Positions 1-10,942 of a stretch of 64,000 nt of DNA are shown here, piece by piece. Position 1 is the first letter of the stretch. Every line of letters begins with the position of its first letter. Location of the stretch: positions 3,224,001 through 3,288,000 of the forward strand of contig JAJQJQ010000027.1 in assembly GCA_028622995.1 (NCBI GenBank), read 5' to 3'. The position numbers were made by a program, and so were the translations under genes. The notes below the pieces were generated by a model. That model searched no databases, was not told where the DNA came from, and saw nothing but the letters and a program-made list of their open reading frames with translations. This DNA comes from Panagrolaimus kolymaensis (taxonomy: Eukaryota > Nematoda > Chromadorea > Rhabditida > Panagrolaimidae).

Positions 1-370
1 TATTTTCAAAAAAGTTTGCCACTAATAATTTTATGGAGCAAAATTATAGGGTTATATTCATAAGATATTTTTTTTAAAATACTTGGTGATTCATTTTTGT
101 TAAATTTGTAGTCATAAAAAAGTAAAAAGTGTAAACAGTATTTTGATTGGCGCAAGACTATATTCTATTTTTTTCCATTTCTTAGGTAAAAATAAAAACA
201 TTTTTATTTATATTTTTGGAATATTTTTCACACCCCTCATTCCCCCTTTGAAGAGGATTTTGCAGTCATTATAAAGATATTTTGATTAAATAATGAATTT
301 CGATGTTTTTTGATTTACCGACTATTTTTTATAGCTAAATACTCAAAGATTATTAAATTTTTAATTTCAG
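1..370. other. intergenic/upstream stretch
   Basis: A+T-rich sequence with no supported gene. It ends at a T-rich acceptor (TTAATTTCAG, AG at 369-370) four bases before the ATG at 375. This may be a spliced-leader acceptor or the end of a 5' UTR intron. Confidence 0.5.
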
Positions 371-374
371 AGTA

Positions 375-2106
375 ATGGACTCTGCCACAACATCCTCGAT
401 ATTCCACGGATTAACAATATTTGAAATTGTTATAAATATTTCTATTTATATTATGGGAAGCCTGAGTTTTTATATTATTGTAAAATATCCTATATTTCAT
501 ACAAATTTTATGAGATTAATCAAATGCATTTTGATTCATTATTTTATTGCTCAATTTATGAGACTTATTATTGCTCTTTATGAAGTAACAGGCGCTGAAC
601 AAGATATAGGTACATATATTTGTTTTATTTTTTAGGGGTTTCGACACAAATAGTATTTGTTTACTGTTTAGTCGTTGGTTTTTAATAAATGTTTTTCGGA
701 TTTATGTTTTCTTCAAATCTTGAATGAAGAATTTTTGCCGTAGTTTTTTTTCTCTTCTTTCATTTCTAGTAGTTCTTTTTTAATTTCCTGCCGAAACCAA
801 AAGATTTTTACTTTCTTAACTCTTTTTTTTAAATTTGTTTTAGAATTTTATAATGTTTCATCCAATTACATATTGATTAGTGGAACGGGTGTTTTAACTA
901 CACTTGGGACCATTCGTTTATTTTGTCTTATTGGAGTTTACGCCACAACTGGTACTGTGGCTCTTGAAAGAGCATACGCAACTATAAAATTAAAAACTTA
1001 TGAAACAACTGTGTCTAATAAATTATTTGGTGCTTGTATTGGTTATCAATTAATTCTTGGTTTTGTGGGAACTTTTGGAGTTTATAGTGGTGAGTCGCGC
1101 ACTTCTCCAATGTTGATAAAAAAAAGTTGTGATTAATTAATTATGCAAATTAACTTTCAACAGAATTTTATATACTTTTTTTTCTTCATTTGGATGCATT
1201 TTGACAAAACTTCAAAAAACATAAATACCCAAATTTTTATACAAATTTTCCTAAACTGTTTCTAGGAATAATAACATTAGTTATGGTAGCAGTATTTATG
1301 ATGCTTGGCACCATAGTTATTTGTATAATACTTTGGTGGTTAGAAAAAATAAATAAAAAATGTTATAAAACATCTTTGATGGAACCTCAAAGATATTCAC
1401 TTTCGGAGAGATTCCAAATTCAAGAAAATATTAAAACCACACATATTATAAATAGAGTTGCAACGATGGTATTTTTCTTAAACATTTTTGTGGCTTCCCT
1501 TATTTTAGCCGCTCAATATTTTCAAACTGATTTACTTCGAAGATTTGCATATAACTTTTTTCATATTTGTGTCACTTTATATGGTTATTGCTTGGTTCTA
1601 GTGGGACTTTCTGCCAACCCTTTATGGATTCATAATTTTACCAGGTCAGGAGTGTTTGTTTACTGTTTTTATAAAATGTTTATTAATATTTTTGTTTTAT
1701 ATTTGCGCAAAAAACTAGTAGACGCGTATAATTTCAATTAATATCCAATTTTCTAAATTCCTTTGGACTTTTTTTTAAATTTCTTATTATTTTTTGTTAG
1801 TGCTTCCATAGTTTTTTGTTGAAGGGCCAAAAATACTCTTTTTACAGTAAATTCGAAATTTGTCCCTAGAAAAATATAAGAAATTTTTTTCCTTCAAAAA
1901 TGATAAAGCAAAACTACTGAACATTGTAATTTTTTAGAATATTTATCACTGTAATAAAAATAACACCTGTTGGATTAAATGATGCTCAAAAGCGAATTTC
2001 TTTGAGTAAACAACTCCTAACTTATAATGGAAAACAGATGGTTTTTACTGCTGAAGAAGAAAAAGAAATATATTTTGATCAACTTAATAATCGATGGAAT
2101 AAATGA
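375..2106 (+). CDS. Sre-type 7TM chemoreceptor
   Basis: Nematode serpentine receptor of the class epsilon (Sre) type, expected in the membrane of chemosensory neurons. Four exons join in frame (375-609, 844-1089, 1266-1644, 1938-2106) to give 342 residues, the usual size for the family. Seen: N-terminal TM segments; an ALERAYAT motif after TM3 (exon 2), which is where Sre proteins carry their conserved ER..AT signature; the SLSERFQIQEN motif in exon 3, matching the Sre LS.RYQ..EN loop; SANPLWIH before the tail; and a YFDQLNNRW end, also typical of Sre. Introns are T-rich with GT-AG ends. The exon 3 donor (AG|GTCAGG) is the weakest junction. A splice acceptor lies directly before the ATG. The ligand cannot be told from sequence. 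Family call is by motif memory, not by search. Confidence 0.85.
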
Positions 2107-2688
2107 ATGACTAAAAGGCATGAACTTGTTTATGATTGTTTATTTTCCGAACATTGTTTTTTAATTTGATATTTAATTTTTAAAAACTTTTAAAAAAATA
2201 AATTGCGAAAATTATATGTACTTCCCTCATTCACCATAATATTAATACCAGGAATATAAAATAAAATTAACTCTTGAAGTTGAGAAAGAAGATAAATCTC
2301 AAAACGAGCAAATCATCCTTTCCAAAAACATTGTTTTGATTTGCGCCTGTTTAATTTCCTTTCATCTTTTTTTTGTTGTTAAAAGGCTAAAGCGTCATGG
2401 AATAAAAAATTTCGCGAACCTTTCAAAAAAAAAAGAGAAAGCGATATTAGCAATCTATATTCTAAAACATGACTTTTTCTAATTAAAGTTGCTTTGAAAC
2501 GTTTTTTTCCCTAAGACTTCGAAGTAAACAACTTCACATTTCAAGGGGCTTAAAAATTTTAAAAGTATGATATTTCACCTGCTTTTTTAGAATTTTTTAA
2601 CTACAAAAGTTTTCTTTAATTTATTTCTCTTAAGAAAATTCAAGACTTTAATTCATATATCTCAATTAAAAAGAAATAATCTTTAAAT
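2107..2688. other. intergenic; one orphan open frame
   Basis: No certain gene. An acceptor-like TACCAG at about 2246-2251 is followed by a stop-free frame of about 78 codons (2252-2485, +) that lacks an ATG. It would encode a charged segment, one hydrophobic segment (LICACLISFHLFFVV) and a lysine-rich tail. It could be an unassigned exon or chance. Confidence 0.3.
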
Positions 2689-3785
2689 ATGTCAGAAGAA
2701 ACGAAAATAATTTATAAATTTAATGCTAGTGAAATTTACGATGAAAAATTTGCTTCAAATTATTCATTTTTTTGTCATATTCTTTCTATAATAACTTTAT
2801 TTTGTGCATTTTTATTATTAATGATAGTTATTTTAAAAACTCCAAATCCAATGAAAAAAATAAAATTTTATTTAATTAATTATTTATTTGGTGCTATATT
2901 AATTCATATAGTATTGTTTTTAAATCCTCCTATGATTTTATTACATCCATTATTTTTTATACATTCACAAGGAATAAGTAAAAATATGGATTCAGCTTTA
3001 CTATTTTTTATATATTCGTTTATTATATTTGGCGCTCTCATGACTTTAGATTCATCTAGTGCCATGTTATTTGAGCGGTATTATGCATTAAAAGTAAATG
3101 GAAATTCTAAAATTCCTATGTATTTGTTTGAATTTTTGTTTATCACTAATTTATGTATTCTGATATTTTTCTTTTTTATTGCTTTTAATAAATCTTTGTA
3201 TGATACAGTTGCTATTCCACCTGAAAATGTTATATCATACATTTCAAATTATTTGTCTGGTCTTGAAACGAAGATAAATGTTAAAAATTTGATTGTAGCA
3301 AGAAGTGCAGATTTCGAAAATTTTCCATTTTTTGTATACATTGTTGCTACAATAATTCTATTTCGTTTTATCATTATTGGTTGCGGAATTTTTCTTAATT
3401 TTTCATTTCATTAAAACTTCAAAATCAAAATCATTTATCATCTAATTCTCTTAAATTAAATGAAATGTTACGTCGAATGTTATTAATTCAATTTTCTGGA
3501 TATTTATTTTGTTATTTAGTACCACTTATTTTTTTGGCATACGTATATTTATTTATTATCGAACCAAAGATACTTGTGAATTATTGTATTTTTCTTATCG
3601 GTTGTTCAGAATTATATGATATTATTTTGACTGGGCTTTTTATAAAACCCTATCGAAATGTTTTGTTTTATCCTTTCTTGTTGTTTGCAAAAAAATTAGC
3701 TTATAAAAAACCTCGAGAACCAATGATAGCAAAAATAAGCCTTAATTTATCTGCAGCAATTTCATATAGTTCTTTTAAAGGTTAA
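2689..3785 (+). pseudogene. Srh-like 7TM chemoreceptor with a frameshift
   Basis: Paralog of the receptors at 16263 and 22426. The first frame (2689-3414) carries KFNASEIYDEKF, the NPPM..HP loop and FERYYAL after TM3. The second frame (about 3405-3785) carries QFSGYLF, the SELYDIILTG TM7 core and IKPYR, the class-typical end. The paralogs have FFIS...HLSSN across this point. Here one T is missing from a run of five T at about 3400-3404, and a frame change there gives FFIS...HLSSNS, so the break is a single-base deletion. It may be a real lesion or a homopolymer sequencing error. Unlike both paralogs there is no intron after TM4: the coding frame is continuous there. Otherwise undecayed, about 363 residues if the frame is bridged. 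Confidence 0.75.
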
Positions 3786-5018
3786 TATTATACATATTTA
3801 ATGATTGCATAAGTTAAATAGCTTTATTTTCGTAAATTCATGTAAGTATGGCATGCAAATTTTCTTTTTTTTTATTCCCTGCTTTTTTATTGTTGTTATT
3901 TTTGTAATAAATTTTTTGTATGTACATTTAGATGAAAGAATTTTATAAAGATTTTCAAAGAGTTTTGAAAAATCCAAATCAAAGAGACTTTTTAAAAATG
4001 ATTGAGATTATAAAAGAAAGAAAAATGAGCAAAAATGAGAAAAATGAGTAAAATTTTCCGATGAAGACATTGTTAACCATTGTAGACAATAAAAAAGTAT
4101 AACAATGACCTTCTTCTTTATCAGTGACACCATTTTTACTTTTTAAAAAAACATTAAGAAACAAGCATCAATGAGTCATACAACACCTTTCTATTTGATG
4201 ATGATGCCATAATGCCATTATAGTGATTGGACTTCTTTTATTTGGTTGACTCAAAAAAATTAAAGCAAAGCATAAACAAAGCCTTTGAGATAAATTTATT
4301 GATTGCACAAAAAGAAATGCATTTACGGCTGCATTGTCGCGTCATCACGACTATCCAGATTTTATCAAATAAGCTTTCAAAATAAGAGAGCATTGGAAAA
4401 ACATATTTATTCACGTAACTGCCGGTCGGCCAACCAACGGCGCTAAGAAAAAATATATATCAATTTTATTCATTTCACGAAATGCATAAAAAAACGCTCA
4501 TGAACCACTTTTTTTTATTATCGAATCTTGGGTTCTATTAAAAAAATAATATTTTTTTTGCTGATAATTTTTCCTGAAAAAAAGACTAAAACCAATGGAT
4601 TTAAATTTTTTTTATTAAATCCTAGCTAATTATGCACCCCATCATTGATTTTGAAATGGGTGCGCACAACCTTTTTTTGTTTATTGTTATGGTTGCTTTT
4701 TTAAATAATGTGATTACTGGTCATCTTTTTTTCATGGCTGTGGTGGTGTGTATGGGTGTGTGTCATCATCATTTTTTTTGTTTATCTATAAACTCGTTGT
4801 TCGTTATCAGCGCAGCGTTTTAATTGAGACGACAACATTTTTTTTGGTTGCTTTTTTTTTTTTGCATTTTATTCTGCTTAGTTGACTTTCATTCAAAGCA
4901 CCAAAAAAGTGGGTTGATGATGATTTAAAAAATTCTGCGCTTTTTTTAGTTGAACAATTAACTTTTTTTTCTCTTTTCTCCAAACAAAATATTTAAATAA
5001 TCTTTTTTTGTTTTTCAG
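3786..5018. other. intergenic
   Basis: Mostly homopolymer-rich A+T sequence. A small 39-codon frame (3931-4050, +; begins MKEFYKDFQRVLKNP) follows a TTTAG acceptor-like site and could be a relic receptor tail, but nothing else supports it. No RNA gene or element recognised. Confidence 0.35.
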
Positions 5019-5019
5019 A
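5011..5019 (+). promoter_or_regulatory. splice acceptor in the 5' leader of the drp-1-like gene
   Basis: TTTTTTTGTTTTTCAG with AG at 5017-5018, 52 bases before the ATG at 5071. It is either a spliced-leader trans-splice site or the 3' end of a 5' UTR intron. No matching upstream donor could be chosen with confidence. Confidence 0.4.
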
Positions 5020-5070
5020 ATTTTTTTTGGTTCGTTGTTTTTCTAAAGAAAAATACGGCTAAAAAAAAGA

Positions 5071-8000
5071 ATGGATTCTTTAATATCGGTTATTAGTGAA
5101 CTCCGAGAAATTAATTCCATTATTGGCCGAGGTAAAATTGAATTACCTCAAATTGTTACCGTTGGATCTCAAGTAAGTTCAAAGCCTCGAAAAGAGGCAT
5201 CGTCTTACTTTCGATTTTAAGTTTTAACTTTTCTGAATTACAATCTTTGAAATTTCTAAATTTTCAGTAATTTTTTTGAATTTAAATATATAAATTTTTT
5301 TAGTCGTCTGGCAAAAGTTCAGTTCTGGAAAGCATAGTTGGATGGGATTTTCTTCCACGTGGTAATGGAATTGTTACTCGTCGACCTTTAGTTCTAAATT
5401 TGGTAACTGTTCGTGAAGATGATCCAAGGCGAAAGCAATTACAAATGGATGGAGATTGGGCAACATTCTTGCATATGCCAGGGCAAATTTTTACTGATTT
5501 TGAAAAAGTTCGAAAAGAAATTGAAAAAGATACTATTAAAGTAGCAGGCGATAACAAAGTAAAGAATATATAATTTAAATTTTGTGAAAGATTAATATAA
5601 ATTTTTTATTTTATAGGACATTTCTGAAACTCCCATAAATTTGACAATTTATTCTGAAAAAGTTATTGACTTGTCATTGGTGGATTTACCTGGCTCCATT
5701 AGATTGACTTTACCAAATCAATCTGCAACCATTAAAGTAAGTTTTTTAGCGACTTGAAAACTTTCATTTTACCTTCCATTAATTTGAATATATATTTTTA
5801 GCAAGACATCGAAAAAATCATCGGTCATTACCTTAAAAGCCCAAAATCTCTCATTCTTGCTGTTACTCCTGCAAATGCGGATATTTCTACTTCCGATGCT
5901 TTATATTATGCAAAAAAGTATGACCCTGAAGGAAAAAGAACCCTTTGTGTTTTGACTAAAATTGATATCATGGATCGTGGAACGGATGCATATGAAATGC
6001 TTACGGGTAAAACCATTCCAGTTAAACTTGGAATTATTGGAGTTCTCAATCGATCTCAAGAAGAAATAAATAATAATAAAAGCATCGAAGAATGTCAAGG
6101 AAATGAAGCAATGTTTTTTCGAACTAATTATCCTTCAATCGCTGATAAAAATGGAAGAAAATATTTAACTACGCAATTAAATAAAGTAAGTAATTTGAAT
6201 GGAAAAAGAGCTTTATACAATTAATCCTAAAAAAGTTGTTTTTTAAAGACAAAGCTTTTCGTTGTAAGAAGCTTATTTTTTTAAATTTCTGTTTTTTGCT
6301 AAAAAATACTAAAATTTTAGTTATTGATAAACCACATAGCTGAAAACCTTCCCGGATTGAGAGATGCCATAGATAATATGACAATTGAGCAACGAACAAT
6401 TTTGGATGATCTTGGAGATGCTCCACCCGAAGATGAATCATCCAAACAAACAACGAATAAAGTAATTCGAAATTTTACGGAATTATTCAAAAATTTACTT
6501 GATGGAAATCAAGATAATATTGAAACTGACAAAATGTAAGTCTCTCAATTTCTGGTTGGAAAAAATATATATATAAGCCATTTTTTTTAAAAATCGCACT
6601 TTTAATAAAATTTTTGGCATTTGGAAAAAAATTTATTTGCTTTTCTGGGACTAATATTCATTACCCAGGGGTTTTCGAGGTCGCTGATCACGAATCTGAC
6701 CTTAGTTTAATTGGTTTTAAAGCGAAAACTCGAGATCCAGAGGTCTCGACCAGAAAACTCAACTTTTTTTTCAGACGGTTTTTTTAAAAAGTGTCTAGAC
6801 CATAAAATAGCAAAAAATACGCTGATTATTTTTGTAATTGATGCCATCAATGGAAGTTTAATGTTAAATGGGTCAAAAATCCATTTTAAGGGTAGAGTCG
6901 ATGTTTCGCTTGGGAAAACTCGAAATCTATGGCCGAGTGATTGCCTTTTTATTACAGATTCGGATTCTCCATGAAATTCTGTCCTAGAAAAAGGCAATTG
7001 TACCAATAAAAGAGGTACCTTCTGGGGTTCAAAAAAATCGATGAACATGTTACACCAATATGAGGTATATCAACAAGTGGACCATAAATACATTCAAAAA
7101 ATATGAAATCTTAACTAAAAACGTAGAAAAACTCATTTAATGATTTTACAAATCGATAAAACTTCATGTTGTTAAGCTTTTCTATTTTTCCCACATTTTT
7201 AATGTTTAATAGCAGCACACGATGCTCAAAAAATTCAAAATTCTAAAAATGAAGTATTTATTTTTAGAACTCATCATTTCTAGACCTAATTTGGGTCGTA
7301 GAAACCGAATTTGACTATTTAAAAAATATATCATAAGCTGGTTATTGAGTTATGAATTATTTAAATATGCAAATTTTTCACTATGCTATAACTAAATTTT
7401 AAGATTGCCAATCGTAGAAACTGTTGTTAAATTCGGTTTCTACGACCCAAATTAGGTCTAGAAATGATGAGTTCTAAAAATAAATACTTCATTTTTAGAA
7501 TTTTGAATTTTTTGAGCATCGTGTGCTGCTATTAAACATTAAAAATGTGGGAAAAATAGAAAAGCTTAACAACATGAAGTTTTATCGATTTGTAAAATCA
7601 TTAAATGAGTTTTTCTACGTTTTTAGTTAAGATTTCATATTTTTTGAATGTATTTATGGTCCACTTGTTGATATACCTCATATTGGTGTAACATGTTCAT
7701 CGATTTTTTTGAACCCCAGAAGGTACCTCTTTTATTGGTACAATTGCCTTTTTCTAGGACAGAATTTCATGGAGAATCCGAATCTGTAATAAAAAGGCAA
7801 TCACTCGGCCATAGATTTCGAGTTTTCCCAAGCGAAACATCGACTCTACCCTTAAAATGGATTTTTGACCCATTTAACATTAAACTTCCATTGATGGCAT
7901 CAATTACAAAAATAATCAGCGTATTTTTTGCTATTTTATGGTCTAGACACTTTTTAAAAAAACCGTCTGAAAAAAAAGTTGAGTTTTCTGGTCGAGACCT

Positions 8001-9733
8001 CTGGATCTCGAGTTTTCGCTTTAAAACCAATTAAACTAAGGTCAGATTCGTGATCAGCGACCTCGAAAACCCCAGGGTAATGAATATTAGTCCCAGAAAT
8101 GGAAATAAAATTTTTTCCAAATGCCATCTGAAGTGCGATTTTTAAAAAAAATGGCTTATATATGGAAATGGATTATTTTAGAGTTGGCGGTGCAATGATA
8201 AATATGGCTTTTCGAGAATTTGGTAGCTTTAAAGAAATTAAACCCGATGATGGCTTAACTCAAGAAGTTGTAATCAATGCAATGAGAAATGCTCATGTAA
8301 GTTTGCCGCAACACAAAAAAAATATTAGAACTAAAAAACTACCAAAATAATTAATTTTTCGGTGATCTTTTTTTGAATTTTAAAGATTCTTATAAAAAAA
8401 CATATAAAAAACACAAAAACAAAATACTTTTTCTGAATTTTTTTAGCGCAGATTTTAAAACTTAAAAATTTTTACAAAGTTTTGGCGGCAAAAATATTTT
8501 TAAAAATTAAATATGTTGATTGAAAAATGGCTTTTAGTTTGAGCTTTCTTATGCTCTGTTATGCTCGATAATAATATTCTTCTTTACATTTTTTAGGGTA
8601 CACGAGTTCCCATGTTCATTCCAGAACATTGTTTTATTCAACTTTCCAAACGTCAAATCCGTCGATTAAGAGATCCAAGCATTGCATTTGTGGATACAAT
8701 CAAAAATTTATTACTCGAAATCGTGGATTATTGCACTTCAAAAGTTATTGAAAGTGAAAAGAATCGTTTCCCGAGACTTTATAAACGAATTAACAAAGTT
8801 GCTTGCGATACAGTAAATTTGAGACTTTCACCAACAAAAATATTTGTTGAAAAAATTGTTGATATGCAAATTAATTATATTAATATTCGACATCCTGAAT
8901 TTGATTTTGATCGATTATTGAATGAAGCAAATAATCAAACCCTTTGGGCTTCACCGACTTCACTTCCTGAAAATTCGCCTCCTGAAAGTTCTCGAAGCCG
9001 AAGCAATACAGCAGTTTCAGCTCCTCCCGCCCAACCTTTGTCATTTGTATTTGAAAATGGCAAAGATAGCGATATCGAAGATTTCCTTCCTCCACCACCT
9101 CCAAGAAGAGGTGGAGGAAATAATTGGGAAGAAAAGAAAGATAAACCAATTTCAACCCCGCCGCTTCAACAACAACAACTAAAACAACCAAATCATTTAT
9201 ATGCACCCGATCAAATTGAATTGGATCAATGTAAGAAATTACGTAAGTTTGCTTGATTATTCAAATTTTTTAAAGTTAAATATTTCAAAAAATTTCCATA
9301 GGTAAAAACTAACTAAAATTTCTGAGAAAATTTTTTATTTAATTATTATTTAAAATTTTTGGCCCTGGCACGAAAAGTCCTAATCATGGTTTTGAAATGA
9401 AATATTTTAACAAAAAATTTCATTATGACGGAATAATTATGCTAATTTATTTTTTCATTTTTAGAGAGCTACGTAATTCAATATTACAAAATTGTATGTA
9501 ATTCATTGCAATATATGCTTCCAAAAGCAATAATGATGGAATTAGTCAATCATATCAAAGACAATCTTTCTGAAGAATTAGAAAAACATATTTCTGCTTT
9601 GGACAATGTCGTGAAAGAACTTACAAGAGAAAGTGAAGCCATCACAGAAAAACGAAAACAAACCCTTTTGAAAATTGAAGAATTAGAAAAGGCTAAAGCT
9701 CTCCTTCAAAATATTACTGAAGTTGATTTTTAA
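5071..9733 (+). CDS. drp-1: dynamin-related GTPase, DRP-1/DNM1L type (mitochondrial fission)
   Basis: Eight exons (5071-5172, 5304-5558, 5617-5736, 5802-6185, 6321-6535, 8182-8296, 8597-9242, 9465-9733) give 701 residues. GTPase domain: G1 GSQSSGKS at 32-39, G2 Thr59 in GIVTRRP, G3 DLPG at 142-145, G4 TKID at 211-214. Next come [15 protein letters not shown] (nearly as in DNM1L), the stalk, a proline/serine-rich variable segment with [10 protein letters not shown] (no PH domain, so Drp1 and not classical dynamin), and a GED at about 613-701 (LPKAIM.ELVNH). Known role of the family: self-assembly on mitochondria and peroxisomes to drive fission. Odd: switch II after DLPG reads [10 protein letters not shown] where family members have MTKVPVGDQP, so the copy is diverged. 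Intron 5 holds a foldback element. An AATAAA-like signal lies near 9806. Confidence 0.88.
6569..8163. mobile_element. 1.6 kb foldback (inverted-repeat) element in the drp-1 intron
   Basis: Two arms of about 740 bases (about 6569-7310 and 7430-8163) are reverse complements, nearly perfect by eye, around a loop of about 120 bases. The tips read ATATATAAGCCATTTTTTTT at the left and its complement at the right. The outermost about 100 bases are more diverged than the inner arm. No transposase frame is present: long frames in the arms are mirror images of each other and match nothing. The host intron without it would be about 51 bases, normal here. A TA or TATA target duplication is possible but cannot be delimited. 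Confidence 0.85.
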
Positions 9734-10942
9734 AAAGTTCAACCATTAATATGGAATTGTTACTTTGTCCTTTTTTTTAAATTCTCATTTTGATGAGCTT
9801 TGGCAACAATAAAAATTTATAACTCTTATTAAATTTTTATTTGTTTCACATTTTTAATAAATAAAAATATCTTCAGAGATGTTATGTTTTTTTACAAATT
9901 TTTATGGGTTTTTCCATTGGTGTTTTTCTCAATTTAGCTTTGCGGCGCCGTCACATTGTCGAGTATATTTAAAAATGAAGATTCTGGAGGTGGTATATAT
10001 TAATAATTAATATATCTACCGTTACCTCTTGAACTTAAAAACCCAAAGTAAATTTAAACTAAGATTTTTGTATTCTAATAGTTTTTTTTATTATTTCTTT
10101 ATCTATTTTTATTTTCCTTTTCTTACACTAAGAAAGTTTTAATTTACAATTTTGTAGTTATTTAATTTTGTATAAATTGAAAAGAATTGTTTCTTTCCAT
10201 TTAAAGACTTTTAAACATTTGAACTTGAAGCCCCACATTTTTGAATTACTGGTCTTATTTCTATAAAATCCGACTCATAATTCGAACGAAAACTCCTTTT
10301 TTGTATATCGTTTTCCAATATCTTTATAGCCAACAAAAGTTATTTAATTTTAAAAACAACATAAAACTACGGTTTTTTTGTTTAGCTTGAGAAACTTTAT
10401 GGAGGCGATGAGATTTTTGGTTTCCAAATTAAAAAAAAAAAAAAACTTTTCCAAGTATCGATGACATGAATAAATAAAAAAACAGAGATACAAAACACAC
10501 TTTTAAATGAAAATAATTTTCTTTTTCTAATTATGAAGGACCCAGAAACAATGGTTGTCTTAAATCTTGCATTTAGCTTCGTATAGTTGTTGATGATTTG
10601 AATGCAGAAAAAAATTAGATTTGAAGGAAATGAAAAGAATATAATCCATGTAGTTTACCTATTTCTACAAATCGTTACAAAACTTTTTCACACGATTGGA
10701 ACTATTTTTCTTGTTTATTCTCGCACATCATTTAGGAAACATGGGAAAATAAAATTAATTAAAAGTTTAATTAGCTGTAGTAATTACTTAAAGTACGCTT
10801 CTTAAGCTTTAACCTTTTATAGTATTTTAAATAAAAAACTTTAGTATTATTAACTACATTTAAGCTTAACTTAATTTTATTATAAAAAAAATGATCTAAA
10901 AAAGCAATTTTTTTTTCATTTATAAATTTATACTTATAAAAT
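9734..10942. other. intergenic
   Basis: Contains the 3' UTR of the dynamin-related gene and A+T-rich spacer. A short perfect-looking inverted repeat (GGTATATATTAATAATTAAT and its partner) lies at about 9992-10022. A 67-codon frame at 10602-10805 has no family features and is not called. Confidence 0.4.

Noticed and set aside
4632..4823. 63-codon frame in the 4-5 kb spacer
   Set aside because: Hydrophobic His/Val-rich low-complexity translation with no support.
6711..8034. Mirror-image open frames of 87-113 codons in the two arms of the foldback element
   Set aside because: Plus and minus frames are identical because the arms are inverted copies; the peptide has no family features and no start context.
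8880..9206. Frames overlapping the proline-rich part of the dynamin-related gene
   Set aside because: Shadows of the real coding frame in other registers.
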